Below are positions 1 through 5,862 of a DNA stretch of 6,653 nucleotides, piece by piece; positions within the stretch are counted from its first letter, which is position 1; every line of letters starts with the position of its first letter. The translations under genes and the position numbers were made by a program. The notes below the pieces were generated by a model, which ran no database searches, was not told the origin of the DNA, and saw only the letters and a list, made by a program, of their open reading frames with translations. The stretch covers positions 1 through 6,653 of the forward strand of contig UQAW01000130.1 in NCBI GenBank assembly GCA_900539175.1, read 5' to 3'. The DNA is from an uncultured Lachnospiraceae bacterium. Lineage in GTDB: Bacteria; Bacillota; Clostridia; Lachnospirales; Lachnospiraceae.

Positions 1-9
1 TTCCGATCT
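1..9. other. Sequencing adapter remnant (left end)
   Basis: The window opens with TTCCGATCT, the last nine bases of the common Illumina adapter ending GCTCTTCCGATCT. The far end carries the matching reverse complement. Genomic sequence probably starts at base 10. Confidence 0.85.
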
Positions 10-46
10 GATTGCTTAGTCTGAAAAATTAAAGATTGTATTACTT

Positions 47-88
47 AGAGGATATTTTCTAAAGAAATTTAGAAGATGTCCTCTTTTT
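47..88 (+). terminator. Strong stem-loop terminator or attenuator
   Basis: The arms at 47-63 and 68-84 form a 17-base-pair stem with no true mismatch (two G-U wobbles), closed by a GAAA loop and followed by TTTTT at 84-88. This is the shape of a rho-independent terminator. It lies about 40 bases before the DUF6462 start, so it either ends an unseen upstream gene or acts as a leader attenuator for the small genes that follow. No convincing promoter is visible between it and base 128. Confidence 0.8.
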
Positions 89-127
89 GCGTTATAGGAA
101 CAATTGAAATACCGAAAGGAGAATAGC

Positions 128-355
128 ATGGAACACACAAAGGCATATCAGGAATTTAAGAAGAATGGTAATACAAAGTTTGTAAGATATAGCGAAGGAG
201 CAGAAATGTATCATATGAGCGTATCAAAGTTTATGCAAATGGCTAAGGATGCCAAAGCAATCTATAAGTTAGGACAGTTAGTACTTGTGAATTTAAAAAT
301 ATTTGATGAGTACATTGAGACATTCCATATAGTTGATGATGAATTTTATAAGTAG
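128..355 (+). CDS. DUF6462 family small protein (excisionase-like)
   Basis: A 75-residue protein. ATG at 128 was chosen because AAAGGAG (115-121) lies at ideal distance; an in-frame TTG at 104 has no such site. The sequence has the DUF6462 pattern: a short charged N-terminus, RYSEGAEMYHMSVSKF at about residues 21-36 as a likely helix-turn-helix, then a basic and hydrophobic stretch (KLGQLVLVN) and an acidic C-terminus with EYIETF. I recall this family from Clostridia conjugative and integrative elements, close to integrase genes, where it resembles winged-helix excisionase or DNA-binding accessory proteins; its exact role is not established to my knowledge. No integrase is visible here, so the element is incomplete or this is a relic. 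The stop codon is 9 bases before the next start, suggesting one transcript. Confidence 0.75.
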   Translation: MEHTKAYQEFKKNGNTKFVRYSEGAEMYHMSVSKFMQMAKDAKAIYKLGQLVLVNLKIFDEYIETFHIVDDEFYK

Positions 356-364
356 GTGAAAAGG

Positions 365-577
365 ATGGTAACACAATTACAGCCGGATGTTAGGGCTTAC
401 CTTCATGGTGCAGAGGTAATAAAAAGATACATAAGGGTTGAAGAGGTGGCTCGGGAATATGGATTAAGTGTTGAAGAAGCACTTTATGGATATCATGAAT
501 GGAAGCTATGCCCAAACACATTTCCCTTGCAAGTTATGGGATGCAGGAGAAAAGGGACTTACATTATCTGCTTTTGA
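365..577 (+). CDS. Hypothetical small protein, probably with altered C-terminus
   Basis: A 70-residue reading frame. ATG at 365 follows AGGTG (354-358) at good spacing and lies 9 bases after the DUF6462 stop, so the two are probably co-transcribed. Residues 1-47 look like real protein: a helical segment with IRVEEVAREYGLSVEEAL resembles the first helices of a helix-turn-helix, faintly echoing the DUF6462 protein upstream. From about residue 46 onward the composition changes (Cys-rich, low charge), and the same DNA reads in another frame as methyltransferase. The natural C-terminus was therefore probably lost in a recombination event at about 495-505 and replaced by out-of-frame sequence. I do not recognise the family. 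It could be a mobile-element accessory regulator. Confidence 0.5.
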   Translation: MVTQLQPDVRAYLHGAEVIKRYIRVEEVAREYGLSVEEALYGYHEWKLCPNTFPLQVMGCRRKGTYIICF

Positions 578-812
578 ATGGGAGGAGGATAGAAAAACGC
601 TGATATATGGGCAGGTAGACTATATGTATGGAGAAGCACTTTATAAGCCTGAAATGAAAGAAGGAAATCCTATAAGGTTATATAGTTTGGATGAAATCAC
701 GGAGATATTCTGTAAATTAGGACTTCGTATTTGTAACAGCTTTGCTGATTTCAGTGGAAAGCCGAGTTCTGATAATGATATTCAATTGATGGTTTATTCC
801 ATACGGGAATAA
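498..812 (+). pseudogene. SAM-dependent methyltransferase, C-terminal fragment
   Basis: About 104 codons, read in a different frame from the preceding gene. The tail RLYSLDEITEIFCKLGLRI followed by a DFSGKPSSDND segment and LMVYSIRE matches the usual end of class I SAM-dependent methyltransferases (LYSxxEl...l...Gf.v...ygdfdg.p...ds.rmi.va..). The preceding part (LWDAGEKGLTLSAFEW, then RKTLIYGQVDYMYGE) resembles the middle region where these proteins describe the bound substrate. The N-terminal Rossmann part with the glycine-rich SAM loop is missing, so it cannot be an active enzyme. An in-frame ATG at 468 exists but lies over the coding sequence of the upstream ORF and lacks a good ribosome binding site. 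The reading frame itself is intact to its stop, so truncation is probably recent. Family assignment is by pattern recall. Confidence 0.55.
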
Positions 813-852
813 ATCTTCATCAAATCTTTATTTTTTTCTGTTAGGTTATATT
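811..852 (+). promoter_or_regulatory. Candidate response-regulator box and promoter of the lanFEG operon
   Basis: A perfect direct repeat AAATCTT occurs at 811-817 and 822-828, an 11-base period (one helical turn). Within it the TCT triplets (814-816, 825-827) obey TCT-N8-TCT, the spacing described for NisR/SpaR-type regulators of lantibiotic loci. TATATT at 847-852 is a good -10 element. At 17 bases upstream the -35 position (824-829) is ATCTTT, a poor -35 that falls inside the second repeat. A weak -35 covered by an activator site is what a regulator-dependent promoter should look like. The link to the regulator encoded at 3085 is inference. Confidence 0.5.
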
Positions 853-890
853 TCAGTAAGAAATGAAATATAGAAGGAAGGATAGTAAAG

Positions 891-1604
891 ATGGAAATGA
901 TGTTACAGACACAAAATCTATGTAAATATTTTAGAAAACAGAAAGCGGTAAATAATGTTTCACTTAATATCGAAAAGGGACAGATTTATGGACTGCTTGG
1001 ACCGAATGGCGCTGGTAAATCTACCACATTGAAAATGCTGACCGGTATGATGAAACCAACTGCAGGAAAGATTTACTTTGATGGAAAACTTTTGGATAGG
1101 AAAGATTTATCAAAAATAGGAGCGTTAATTGAAAATCCGCCTATTTATGAAAATCTTTCCGCCAGAGAGAATTTGAAGGTAAGACAATTATTGCTTGGTA
1201 CAGATGAAAACAGAATTGATGAGGTCTTGCAGATTGTATCACTTACAAACACCGGAAAGAAGAAAGCAGGACAGTTTTCTTTGGGGATGAAGCAAAGACT
1301 AGGCATTGCAATGGCATTGCTTGGAGAACCGGAACTTTTGATATTGGATGAACCTACGAATGGATTAGATCCAATAGGCATCGAGGAATTACGAGAGCTG
1401 ATCCGGTCTTTTCCGGAACAGGGAATCACTGTAATTCTCTCCAGTCATATTCTCTCAGAGGTACAGTTACTTGCAGATAAAGTCGGGATTATTTCAGGTG
1501 GAATCTTAGGATACGAAGGAGCATTAAAGCAGGGAGATAATCTTGAAGATTTGTTTATGAATGTGGTAAGAAAAAACCAGAAAGCAGGTGAAATCCATGG
1601 TTAA
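891..1604 (+). CDS. lanF: Lantibiotic immunity/resistance ABC transporter ATP-binding protein (LanF type)
   Basis: A cytoplasmic ATPase of 237 residues that powers the two membrane subunits encoded next; in the LanFEG family the complex removes lantibiotic or related peptides from the membrane. Visible motifs are Walker A GPNGAGKST (37-45), a Q-loop region reading ALIENPPIYENLSAREN in which Glu81 occupies the usual Gln position, signature SLGMKQR (130-136), Walker B LLILDEP (149-155), D-loop GLDP (158-161) and H-loop SSHILSE with His186. A glutamate 'E-loop' is a known hallmark of lantibiotic immunity ATPases and separates them from BceA-type ATPases. ATG at 891 is preceded by GAAGGAAGG (873-881). 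It is the first gene of a five-gene operon and overlaps lanE by 8 bases. The length is normal for the family. Confidence 0.9.
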   Translation: MEMMLQTQNLCKYFRKQKAVNNVSLNIEKGQIYGLLGPNGAGKSTTLKMLTGMMKPTAGKIYFDGKLLDRKDLSKIGALIENPPIYENLSARENLKVRQLLLGTDENRIDEVLQIVSLTNTGKKKAGQFSLGMKQRLGIAMALLGEPELLILDEPTNGLDPIGIEELRELIRSFPEQGITVILSSHILSEVQLLADKVGIISGGILGYEGALKQGDNLEDLFMNVVRKNQKAGEIHG

Positions 1605-2328
1605 TATTATAAAAGCAGAACATCAAAAAGCCAAAAGAACCATGCGAAAAAAGTTTATCTGGGGATTTCCTCTTCTTACATTTGTCATGGCATTTATATT
1701 TACTCTTGGGATGACAAATGCTTATGCAGAAAGTGTTTGGAACTGGTGGTATACACTTTTGCTGCCGGGGATGATTGCTCTATTTTGTTATCTTTCTGTG
1801 GCGCAGGAGAAAAAGATAAAATACTATCATTTAATGACTATTCCCACAGACAGAAGAAAATTGTTGCTGGGGAAAATTATTTATATTGGGTACATGATTT
1901 TGTTTTCTAATGTGATTGTGTTTGCAGGAGCAACGCTTGGAGGCTTTCTTCTAACGACACATGTTCCAGTTGGAGGAGCGTTGATTGCAGTATTGTTTCT
2001 GACGGTTTCTGAGTTATGGGAGATTCCGGTAGCTTTATTTTTAAGTGAACGATTTGGAATGATTGTAAACCTGTTCGTCTGCCTATTTATTACCGTCAGC
2101 GGTGTGGTAATATCACAAACCAGAATCTGGTATGTACTTGTTTCTGCAATCCCTATGCGAATGATGTGCCCGTTGCTTCATGTTTTACCAAATGGACTTG
2201 CCGCAGAAGCAGGGAATCCTCTTTTGGATACGGGAGTCATTGTTCCGGGAATGTGTCTCTCAATCATCTGGTTTGTTTTTGTAACGGTTCTGTTTTTGAA
2301 ATGGTTTGAGAGAAGAGAGGTGAAATAA
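1597..2328 (+). CDS. lanE: Lantibiotic immunity ABC transporter permease (LanE/MutE type)
   Basis: A 243-residue integral membrane protein with about six predicted membrane segments (roughly residues 20-42, 52-70, 93-118, 124-150, 153-174 and 214-236). It is an ABC-2-type permease with no large external domain. The basic N-terminus (KAEHQKAKRTMRKKF), the NWWYTLLLPG stretch at 49-58 and the following AQEKKIKYYHLMTIP segment fit the MutE/EpiE family, half of the membrane part of a LanFEG transporter. ATG at 1597 is preferred over an in-frame GTG at 1588 because AGGTG (1586-1590) is then a well-placed ribosome binding site. It overlaps the end of lanF by 8 bases, implying translational coupling. 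The next gene starts one base after its stop codon. The E versus G assignment follows gene order and overall similarity. Confidence 0.85.
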   Translation: MVNIIKAEHQKAKRTMRKKFIWGFPLLTFVMAFIFTLGMTNAYAESVWNWWYTLLLPGMIALFCYLSVAQEKKIKYYHLMTIPTDRRKLLLGKIIYIGYMILFSNVIVFAGATLGGFLLTTHVPVGGALIAVLFLTVSELWEIPVALFLSERFGMIVNLFVCLFITVSGVVISQTRIWYVLVSAIPMRMMCPLLHVLPNGLAAEAGNPLLDTGVIVPGMCLSIIWFVFVTVLFLKWFERREVK

Positions 2329-2329
2329 G

Positions 2330-3070
2330 ATGATTGGAAGATCTCTTAATGCAGACTTGCGAAAGATGAAAGGAACATCTGTGATTCTGGCACACTTACT
2401 GATTCCGATTATAACCAGCGTTATATTTTTAATATATTACTTTTTTTCACCATGGAATGAAAATATGAAAGTGATTGCATTTTATCAGGCAATAGGAGCA
2501 GGACTTCCGGTACTTATTGGAATTTTTACAGCAAGTGTGATGGAACAAGAACAAAATGCAGGTAATTTTCAAAACCTGTTGTCTTTACCAGATAAACTTA
2601 CAGCATTTTTATCGAAACTGTTGATGCTACTGGTTTTGTGTCTGTGCTCTATCCTATTGACAGCAATCATATTCGGAATTGGATTTGGAAGAATCGCATC
2701 AAGCGATATCGAAATCATGAAAGGATGTATATTTGCAGCATTGCTGCTGTGGGGAAGCAGTGTTCCACTTTATCTGTGGCAGCTGATTCTGGCTTTTCAG
2801 TTTGGAAAAGGGGTATCCATTGGAGCAGGGATTATATCAGGACTAATTAGTGCATTGATGCTTACCGGACTTGGAGATTATGTGTGGAAATATGTATTTG
2901 TCTGCTGGACGGGTAGAGTACCATATACTTATCTGCAATCTGTATTGGGAGAAACTAGTGTAGGTGAATGGTTGTCATTCATACCAGGTTGCTTAATATT
3001 TACAGGGATTAGTATGGTATACTATTTTTGGTGGGTAAACCACTGGGAAGGAAACAGAATATCGGAATAG
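2330..3070 (+). CDS. lanG: Lantibiotic immunity ABC transporter permease (LanG/MutG type)
   Basis: A 246-residue membrane protein with about six membrane segments (roughly 17-39, 50-71, 94-120, 131-156, 160-182 and 214-236). The segment EQEQNAGNFQNLLSLP (72-87), on the cytoplasmic side after the second helix, is typical of LanE/LanG permeases (E.xAGNFQ.LL) and probably contacts the ATPase. This is the second membrane half of the transporter; with lanE and lanF it completes a heterodimeric LanFEG pump. ATG at 2330 has GAGAGGTG (2315-2322) upstream, inside the end of lanE. The stop at 3068-3070 is 14 bases before the regulator start, so the transporter and two-component genes are probably on one transcript. 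Confidence 0.85.
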   Translation: MIGRSLNADLRKMKGTSVILAHLLIPIITSVIFLIYYFFSPWNENMKVIAFYQAIGAGLPVLIGIFTASVMEQEQNAGNFQNLLSLPDKLTAFLSKLLMLLVLCLCSILLTAIIFGIGFGRIASSDIEIMKGCIFAALLLWGSSVPLYLWQLILAFQFGKGVSIGAGIISGLISALMLTGLGDYVWKYVFVCWTGRVPYTYLQSVLGETSVGEWLSFIPGCLIFTGISMVYYFWWVNHWEGNRISE

Positions 3071-3084
3071 AATCGAGGGAAACT

Positions 3085-3747
3085 ATGGCAAAAATACTGG
3101 CAGTTGATGATGAACCGGCAATTCTGGAAATGATAGAAAGCATTTTGAATAAGGATGGACATCTGGTTACCAAAGTAAGTAATCCACTAAAAATTAATAT
3201 GGAAGAATTACATCGTTATGACCTGATTTTACTGGACATTATGATGCCTGGAATTGATGGCTTCGAATTATGCAAAAGAATCAGGGCACTTGTGGATTGT
3301 CCGATTTTGTTTCTTACGGCAAAAACGGAGGAAAACAGTCTGGTAAACGGACTTTCTTTAGGAGCAGATGATTATATTTCAAAGCCATTTGGAGTGATGG
3401 AACTTCGGGCAAGGATCAATGCACATCTTAGAAGAGAGCACAGGGAACATTCTGTCCGGATGGTTTTGGGGAGGGTCTGTATTCAAATATCTCAAAAGAA
3501 ACTATTGGTTGATGATAAGGAACTTCCTCTTACGAAAGCGGAGTACGAAATCTGTGAATTTCTGGCTAAAAACAGAGGACAGGTTTTCTCGAAGGAACAG
3601 ATATTGGAAGCGGTCTTTGGCTTTGACAATGAGAGTAATGACAGTACTATAATCACGCATATCAAAAATATAAGAGCAAAATTTGCGGATTATGATTATA
3701 CACCGATAAAAACAGTCTGGGGGATTGGATATAAATGGGAAGAGTAA
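3085..3747 (+). CDS. OmpR/PhoB-family response regulator of the lanFEG module
   Basis: A 220-residue DNA-binding response regulator. The receiver domain (about 1-118) shows the acidic pair Asp8/Asp9, phosphoacceptor Asp51 in LLDIMMPGIDGFE, Thr78 and Lys100 (SKPF). The C-terminal winged-helix domain (about 124-218) has LTKAEYEICEFLAKNRGQVFSKEQIL, recognition-helix region STIITHIKNIRAKF and the final GIGYKW turn. All key residues are present, so it should be active. ATG at 3085 follows CGAGGGA (3074-3080); in-frame codons further upstream lie inside lanG and would add a tail foreign to the family. The 3' end overlaps the kinase start by 13 bases. By position it should be phosphorylated by that kinase and activate the promoter upstream of lanF, as NisR, SpaR or CprR do in comparable systems (inference). 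Confidence 0.92.
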   Translation: MAKILAVDDEPAILEMIESILNKDGHLVTKVSNPLKINMEELHRYDLILLDIMMPGIDGFELCKRIRALVDCPILFLTAKTEENSLVNGLSLGADDYISKPFGVMELRARINAHLRREHREHSVRMVLGRVCIQISQKKLLVDDKELPLTKAEYEICEFLAKNRGQVFSKEQILEAVFGFDNESNDSTIITHIKNIRAKFADYDYTPIKTVWGIGYKWEE

Positions 3748-5111
3748 AGAGAAGCAATGCACTCAGCTGGATTTTTATGAGATATGTACTGGTCATGCTT
3801 GGATCATTAGTAGGTTTGGTGATTGTTGCTTGGCTGCTGCTGTACCTTTTGATTAGTGTGGGCTGTATCTATCCGGCGAATTATGCAGAGCAAAAGATTA
3901 ATGAAGCATATGATACGATTTTACGTGCGGATAAAGTAACTGCTGAGATGATTCCTGCACTTTGTGATTATGTAATCTTTTCAGAGAATGGAGAGAAAAT
4001 AGGTGGAGATCTGTCAGAACAATACGAACAGATAGCATGGAATGTTGCAAAGTACGGAAACGCATCCGGGAAATATTTTTATAAAGTAATTGTAAGGGAA
4101 AATGAATATGTTGTATTGCAATATCGCCTGACACCTCAATATCATTCAGCTTTTTTGAGGGAGCATTTTATAGGACCACAGAATGTGATGATTATTATGT
4201 CTGTGATTGGAGCGGTAGCGATTATCATCATTCCGTCCATACGTTTTGGAAAAAGAATCAAAAAGCAGATGCAGCCTGTATTAGACGCAATCAGACAAAT
4301 AAAGGATCAAAATCTGGAATATGAGACATCCTGTTCCGGTATCAAAGAGTTTGATGACTGTTTATCGGCAATCGATGATATGCGAGATGCATTGCGAGAA
4401 TCTTTAGAAAAGCAGTGGAAAACAGAGCAGGAAAAGAAACAACAGATGTCTGCTTTGGCGCATGATATTAAAACACCTCTTACGATTGTACGGGGAAATG
4501 CAGAACTACTTTCAGAGACTGAACTGACCACAGAACAGAAGAAAAATATCACTTATGTTTTGAACGGCACAACACAGATACAAAGTTATGTAAAACAGTT
4601 GATAGATGTCACAAAATCATGGAATTGCAGTGATGTTACCTATACAACGGTGAGGTTAGAAGATTTTTTCGCAGATATAAAGGAACAGGCACTCGGACTG
4701 GTAGAAATCTATCACCAGAAGATAGATTGGAAGGCGGAACAAAGTGATAAAAAGGTAACGATTGCTTATGATCCAATGTTCCGGGCCGTAATGAATGTGA
4801 TTCAGAATGCAGTGGAGCATACAAAAGAAAATGGAATCATTTATATTGACGCAAAGGAGCAGGATGGCCGGCTGACATTCATTGTGGAGGATAGCGGATC
4901 AGGATTTACAAAAGAAGCATTATTGCATGGCACAGAGCAGTTTTTTATGGATGACACAAGTAGAAATGGCGAAGCCCATTATGGGATGGGACTATTTTTT
5001 GCAAAAACTGTGGCTGAAAAATATGGTGGAGGTATTAAACTTTCAAATTCTGAAAATACAGGTGGGGCGAGGGTAGAAATATTTTTCCTGAGTAGTCAGG
5101 AAACAAGCTAA
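3735..5111 (+). CDS. Sensor histidine kinase, lantibiotic/peptide-sensing type
   Basis: A 458-residue membrane kinase. Two membrane segments (about 13-44 and 150-170) enclose an extracytoplasmic domain of about 105 residues, large enough to bind a ligand directly, as in NisK/SpaK/CprK-type sensors and unlike the very short loop of BceS-type kinases. A linker similar to HAMP (171-225) and a coiled stretch lead to the H-box SALAHDIKTPLTIVRGNAELL with His243. The ATPase domain has the N-box NVIQNAVEH (Asn354, Asn358), G1 DSGSGF (386-391), an F-box region near 403 and G2 GMGLFFAK (417-424). All catalytic motifs are intact. ATG at 3735 overlaps the regulator gene by 13 bases, typical of coupled kinase genes. 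The ligand cannot be read from sequence; a lantibiotic or other envelope-active peptide is inferred from the adjacent lanFEG. Confidence 0.9.
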   Translation: MGRVKRSNALSWIFMRYVLVMLGSLVGLVIVAWLLLYLLISVGCIYPANYAEQKINEAYDTILRADKVTAEMIPALCDYVIFSENGEKIGGDLSEQYEQIAWNVAKYGNASGKYFYKVIVRENEYVVLQYRLTPQYHSAFLREHFIGPQNVMIIMSVIGAVAIIIIPSIRFGKRIKKQMQPVLDAIRQIKDQNLEYETSCSGIKEFDDCLSAIDDMRDALRESLEKQWKTEQEKKQQMSALAHDIKTPLTIVRGNAELLSETELTTEQKKNITYVLNGTTQIQSYVKQLIDVTKSWNCSDVTYTTVRLEDFFADIKEQALGLVEIYHQKIDWKAEQSDKKVTIAYDPMFRAVMNVIQNAVEHTKENGIIYIDAKEQDGRLTFIVEDSGSGFTKEALLHGTEQFFMDDTSRNGEAHYGMGLFFAKTVAEKYGGGIKLSNSENTGGARVEIFFLSSQETS

Positions 5112-5124
5112 ATAGACCGCAATT

Positions 5125-5157
5125 AAGCTATGTAAAAGAAATTTTACATGCTTTTAT
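5125..5157 (+). terminator. Possible stem-loop terminator after the kinase gene
   Basis: ATGTAAAA (5130-5137) and TTTTACAT (5142-5149) form a perfect 8-pair stem around GAAA, extended by AAGC/GCTT (5125-5128 with 5150-5153) across one bulged base, and followed by the U-rich CTTTTAT. It sits 14 bases after the kinase stop, where the operon should end. The stem is AU-rich, so termination would be weak. It could equally be an operator, since ATGTAAAAGA recurs at 5163-5172. Confidence 0.4.
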
Positions 5158-5193
5158 CTAATATGTAAAAGACAGAAAAGAGATATTGGCTGT

Positions 5194-5238
5194 TTGACAT
5201 GTGAGTCATGCTGTGACAAAAAAGATAGCTGCTGTTAG
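5194..5238 (+). other. Cysteine-rich micro-ORF or remnant (first of two)
   Basis: From a TTG at 5194 the frame reads MTCESCCDKKDSCC and stops at TAG 5236-5238: 5 cysteines in 14 residues, with CxxCC and CC pairs. The open frame continues upstream to 5116 with one further Cys close by (IGCLTCESCC) but offers no ATG or GTG start and no good ribosome binding site, so expression is doubtful. It is in the same frame as, and immediately abuts, the second Cys-rich ORF. It may be one metal-binding peptide broken by a stop codon, or chance. Confidence 0.25.
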
Positions 5239-5289
5239 ATGGAAAATGTTAAGTCCTGTAATGCTTATGCTTGTAAGAATTGCAAATAA
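5239..5289 (+). CDS. Cysteine-rich 16-residue micro-ORF (second of two)
   Basis: ATG at 5239 opens the 16-residue frame MENVKSCNAYACKNCK, ending at TAA 5287-5289, with cysteines spaced Cx4CxxC and four lysines. It lies directly after the TAG of the preceding Cys-rich frame and 18 bases before the DUF5714 gene, so it could be a leader peptide or a small thiol/metal-binding peptide. There is no clear Shine-Dalgarno sequence before its ATG. Cys density this high over two adjacent in-frame segments, next to two Cys-rich gene products, is the only support. I know of no named family that it matches with certainty. Confidence 0.3.
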   Translation: MENVKSCNAYACKNCK

Positions 5290-5307
5290 GACGAAAGGAA
5301 GGTTTCT

Positions 5308-5862
5308 ATGACAGTAAAAGAAAAAGCAGAACTGATTGTAAAAGATATAAAGAAAGAACGGGGAACAAATCCGGTTGTCATTTTTAAGCAGATTGCAGAG
5401 AAGGAATATGTCAGTATTCATGGACCGGAACACCATATATTAGATGGTGCAAGTTTGCTTGTAGCCTACAAAAACGCAGGTGGAGAGATAGACTTAGAAC
5501 AAGCGTTGGACAGGCTGATGGCAGAGGGCCTTAGGATGCCGGGGGCAATGTGCGGTTTATGGGGAATATGCGGAGCAATCACATCTATAGGTGCTGCACT
5601 AGCAATCATTGACGGAACAGGTCCGCTTTCAACCGATGGAACATGGGGAAATCATATGCAGTTTACCTCGAAAGCAATTGCAGAATTAGGAACCATAAAC
5701 GGACCAAGATGCTGCAAGAGAGATGCAATGATAGCATTTAAGAATGGTATTGATTATGTAAATGCTCATTATGGAGTAACATTGCAATACGAACAAATGC
5801 AATGCGGATTCACAGATTTTAATGAGCAATGTATAAAGGAGAGGTGTCCATTTTATGAGTAA
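5308..5862 (+). CDS. DUF5714 domain protein, Cys-rich, function unknown
   Basis: A 184-residue soluble protein with ATG at 5308 behind a strong AAAGGAAGG site (5294-5302). It shows the conserved blocks I associate with DUF5714: HGPEHHILDGA (38-48), a Gly/Cys-rich PGAMCGLWGICGAI (78-91, Cys82 and Cys88), TGPLS, and NGPRCCKRDA (131-140, Cys135 and Cys136). A Cys-rich tail follows (Cys166, Cys175, Cys180, ending CPFYE). Histidines plus paired cysteines suggest a metal, cluster or redox centre, but no activity is established to my knowledge. In some archaeal and clostridial proteins this domain accompanies methyltransferase domains. Here it stands alone and overlaps the ArsC-like gene by 8 bases, so the two products are probably made together and may act on the same oxyanion or thiol chemistry (inference). 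Confidence 0.7.
   Translation: MTVKEKAELIVKDIKKERGTNPVVIFKQIAEKEYVSIHGPEHHILDGASLLVAYKNAGGEIDLEQALDRLMAEGLRMPGAMCGLWGICGAITSIGAALAIIDGTGPLSTDGTWGNHMQFTSKAIAELGTINGPRCCKRDAMIAFKNGIDYVNAHYGVTLQYEQMQCGFTDFNEQCIKERCPFYE

Noticed and set aside
12..41. Promoter TTGCTT ... TTGTAT upstream of the hairpin at 47
   Set aside because: Both boxes are poor matches and the transcript would run at once into a strong terminator-like hairpin; too weak to list.
104..127. TTG start at 104 for the DUF6462 gene
   Set aside because: There is no ribosome binding site before 104, whereas AAAGGAG is perfectly placed for ATG 128; the extra residues are not family-like.
813..890. Hidden lanA precursor gene between the methyltransferase remnant and lanF
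   Set aside because: The 78-base gap has no reading frame long enough for a leader plus a Ser/Thr/Cys-rich core peptide.
3028..3084. Upstream start for the response regulator at 3028
   Set aside because: It would lie inside lanG and add 19 residues before the canonical receiver start MAKILAVDDE; ATG 3085 has its own ribosome binding site.
5194..5229. TTGACA at 5194-5199 as the -35 box of a promoter for the DUF5714 gene
   Set aside because: The -35 matches the consensus, but no -10 element lies 16-19 bases downstream (sequence there is CAAAAA); the same bases are the doubtful TTG start of the Cys-rich frame.
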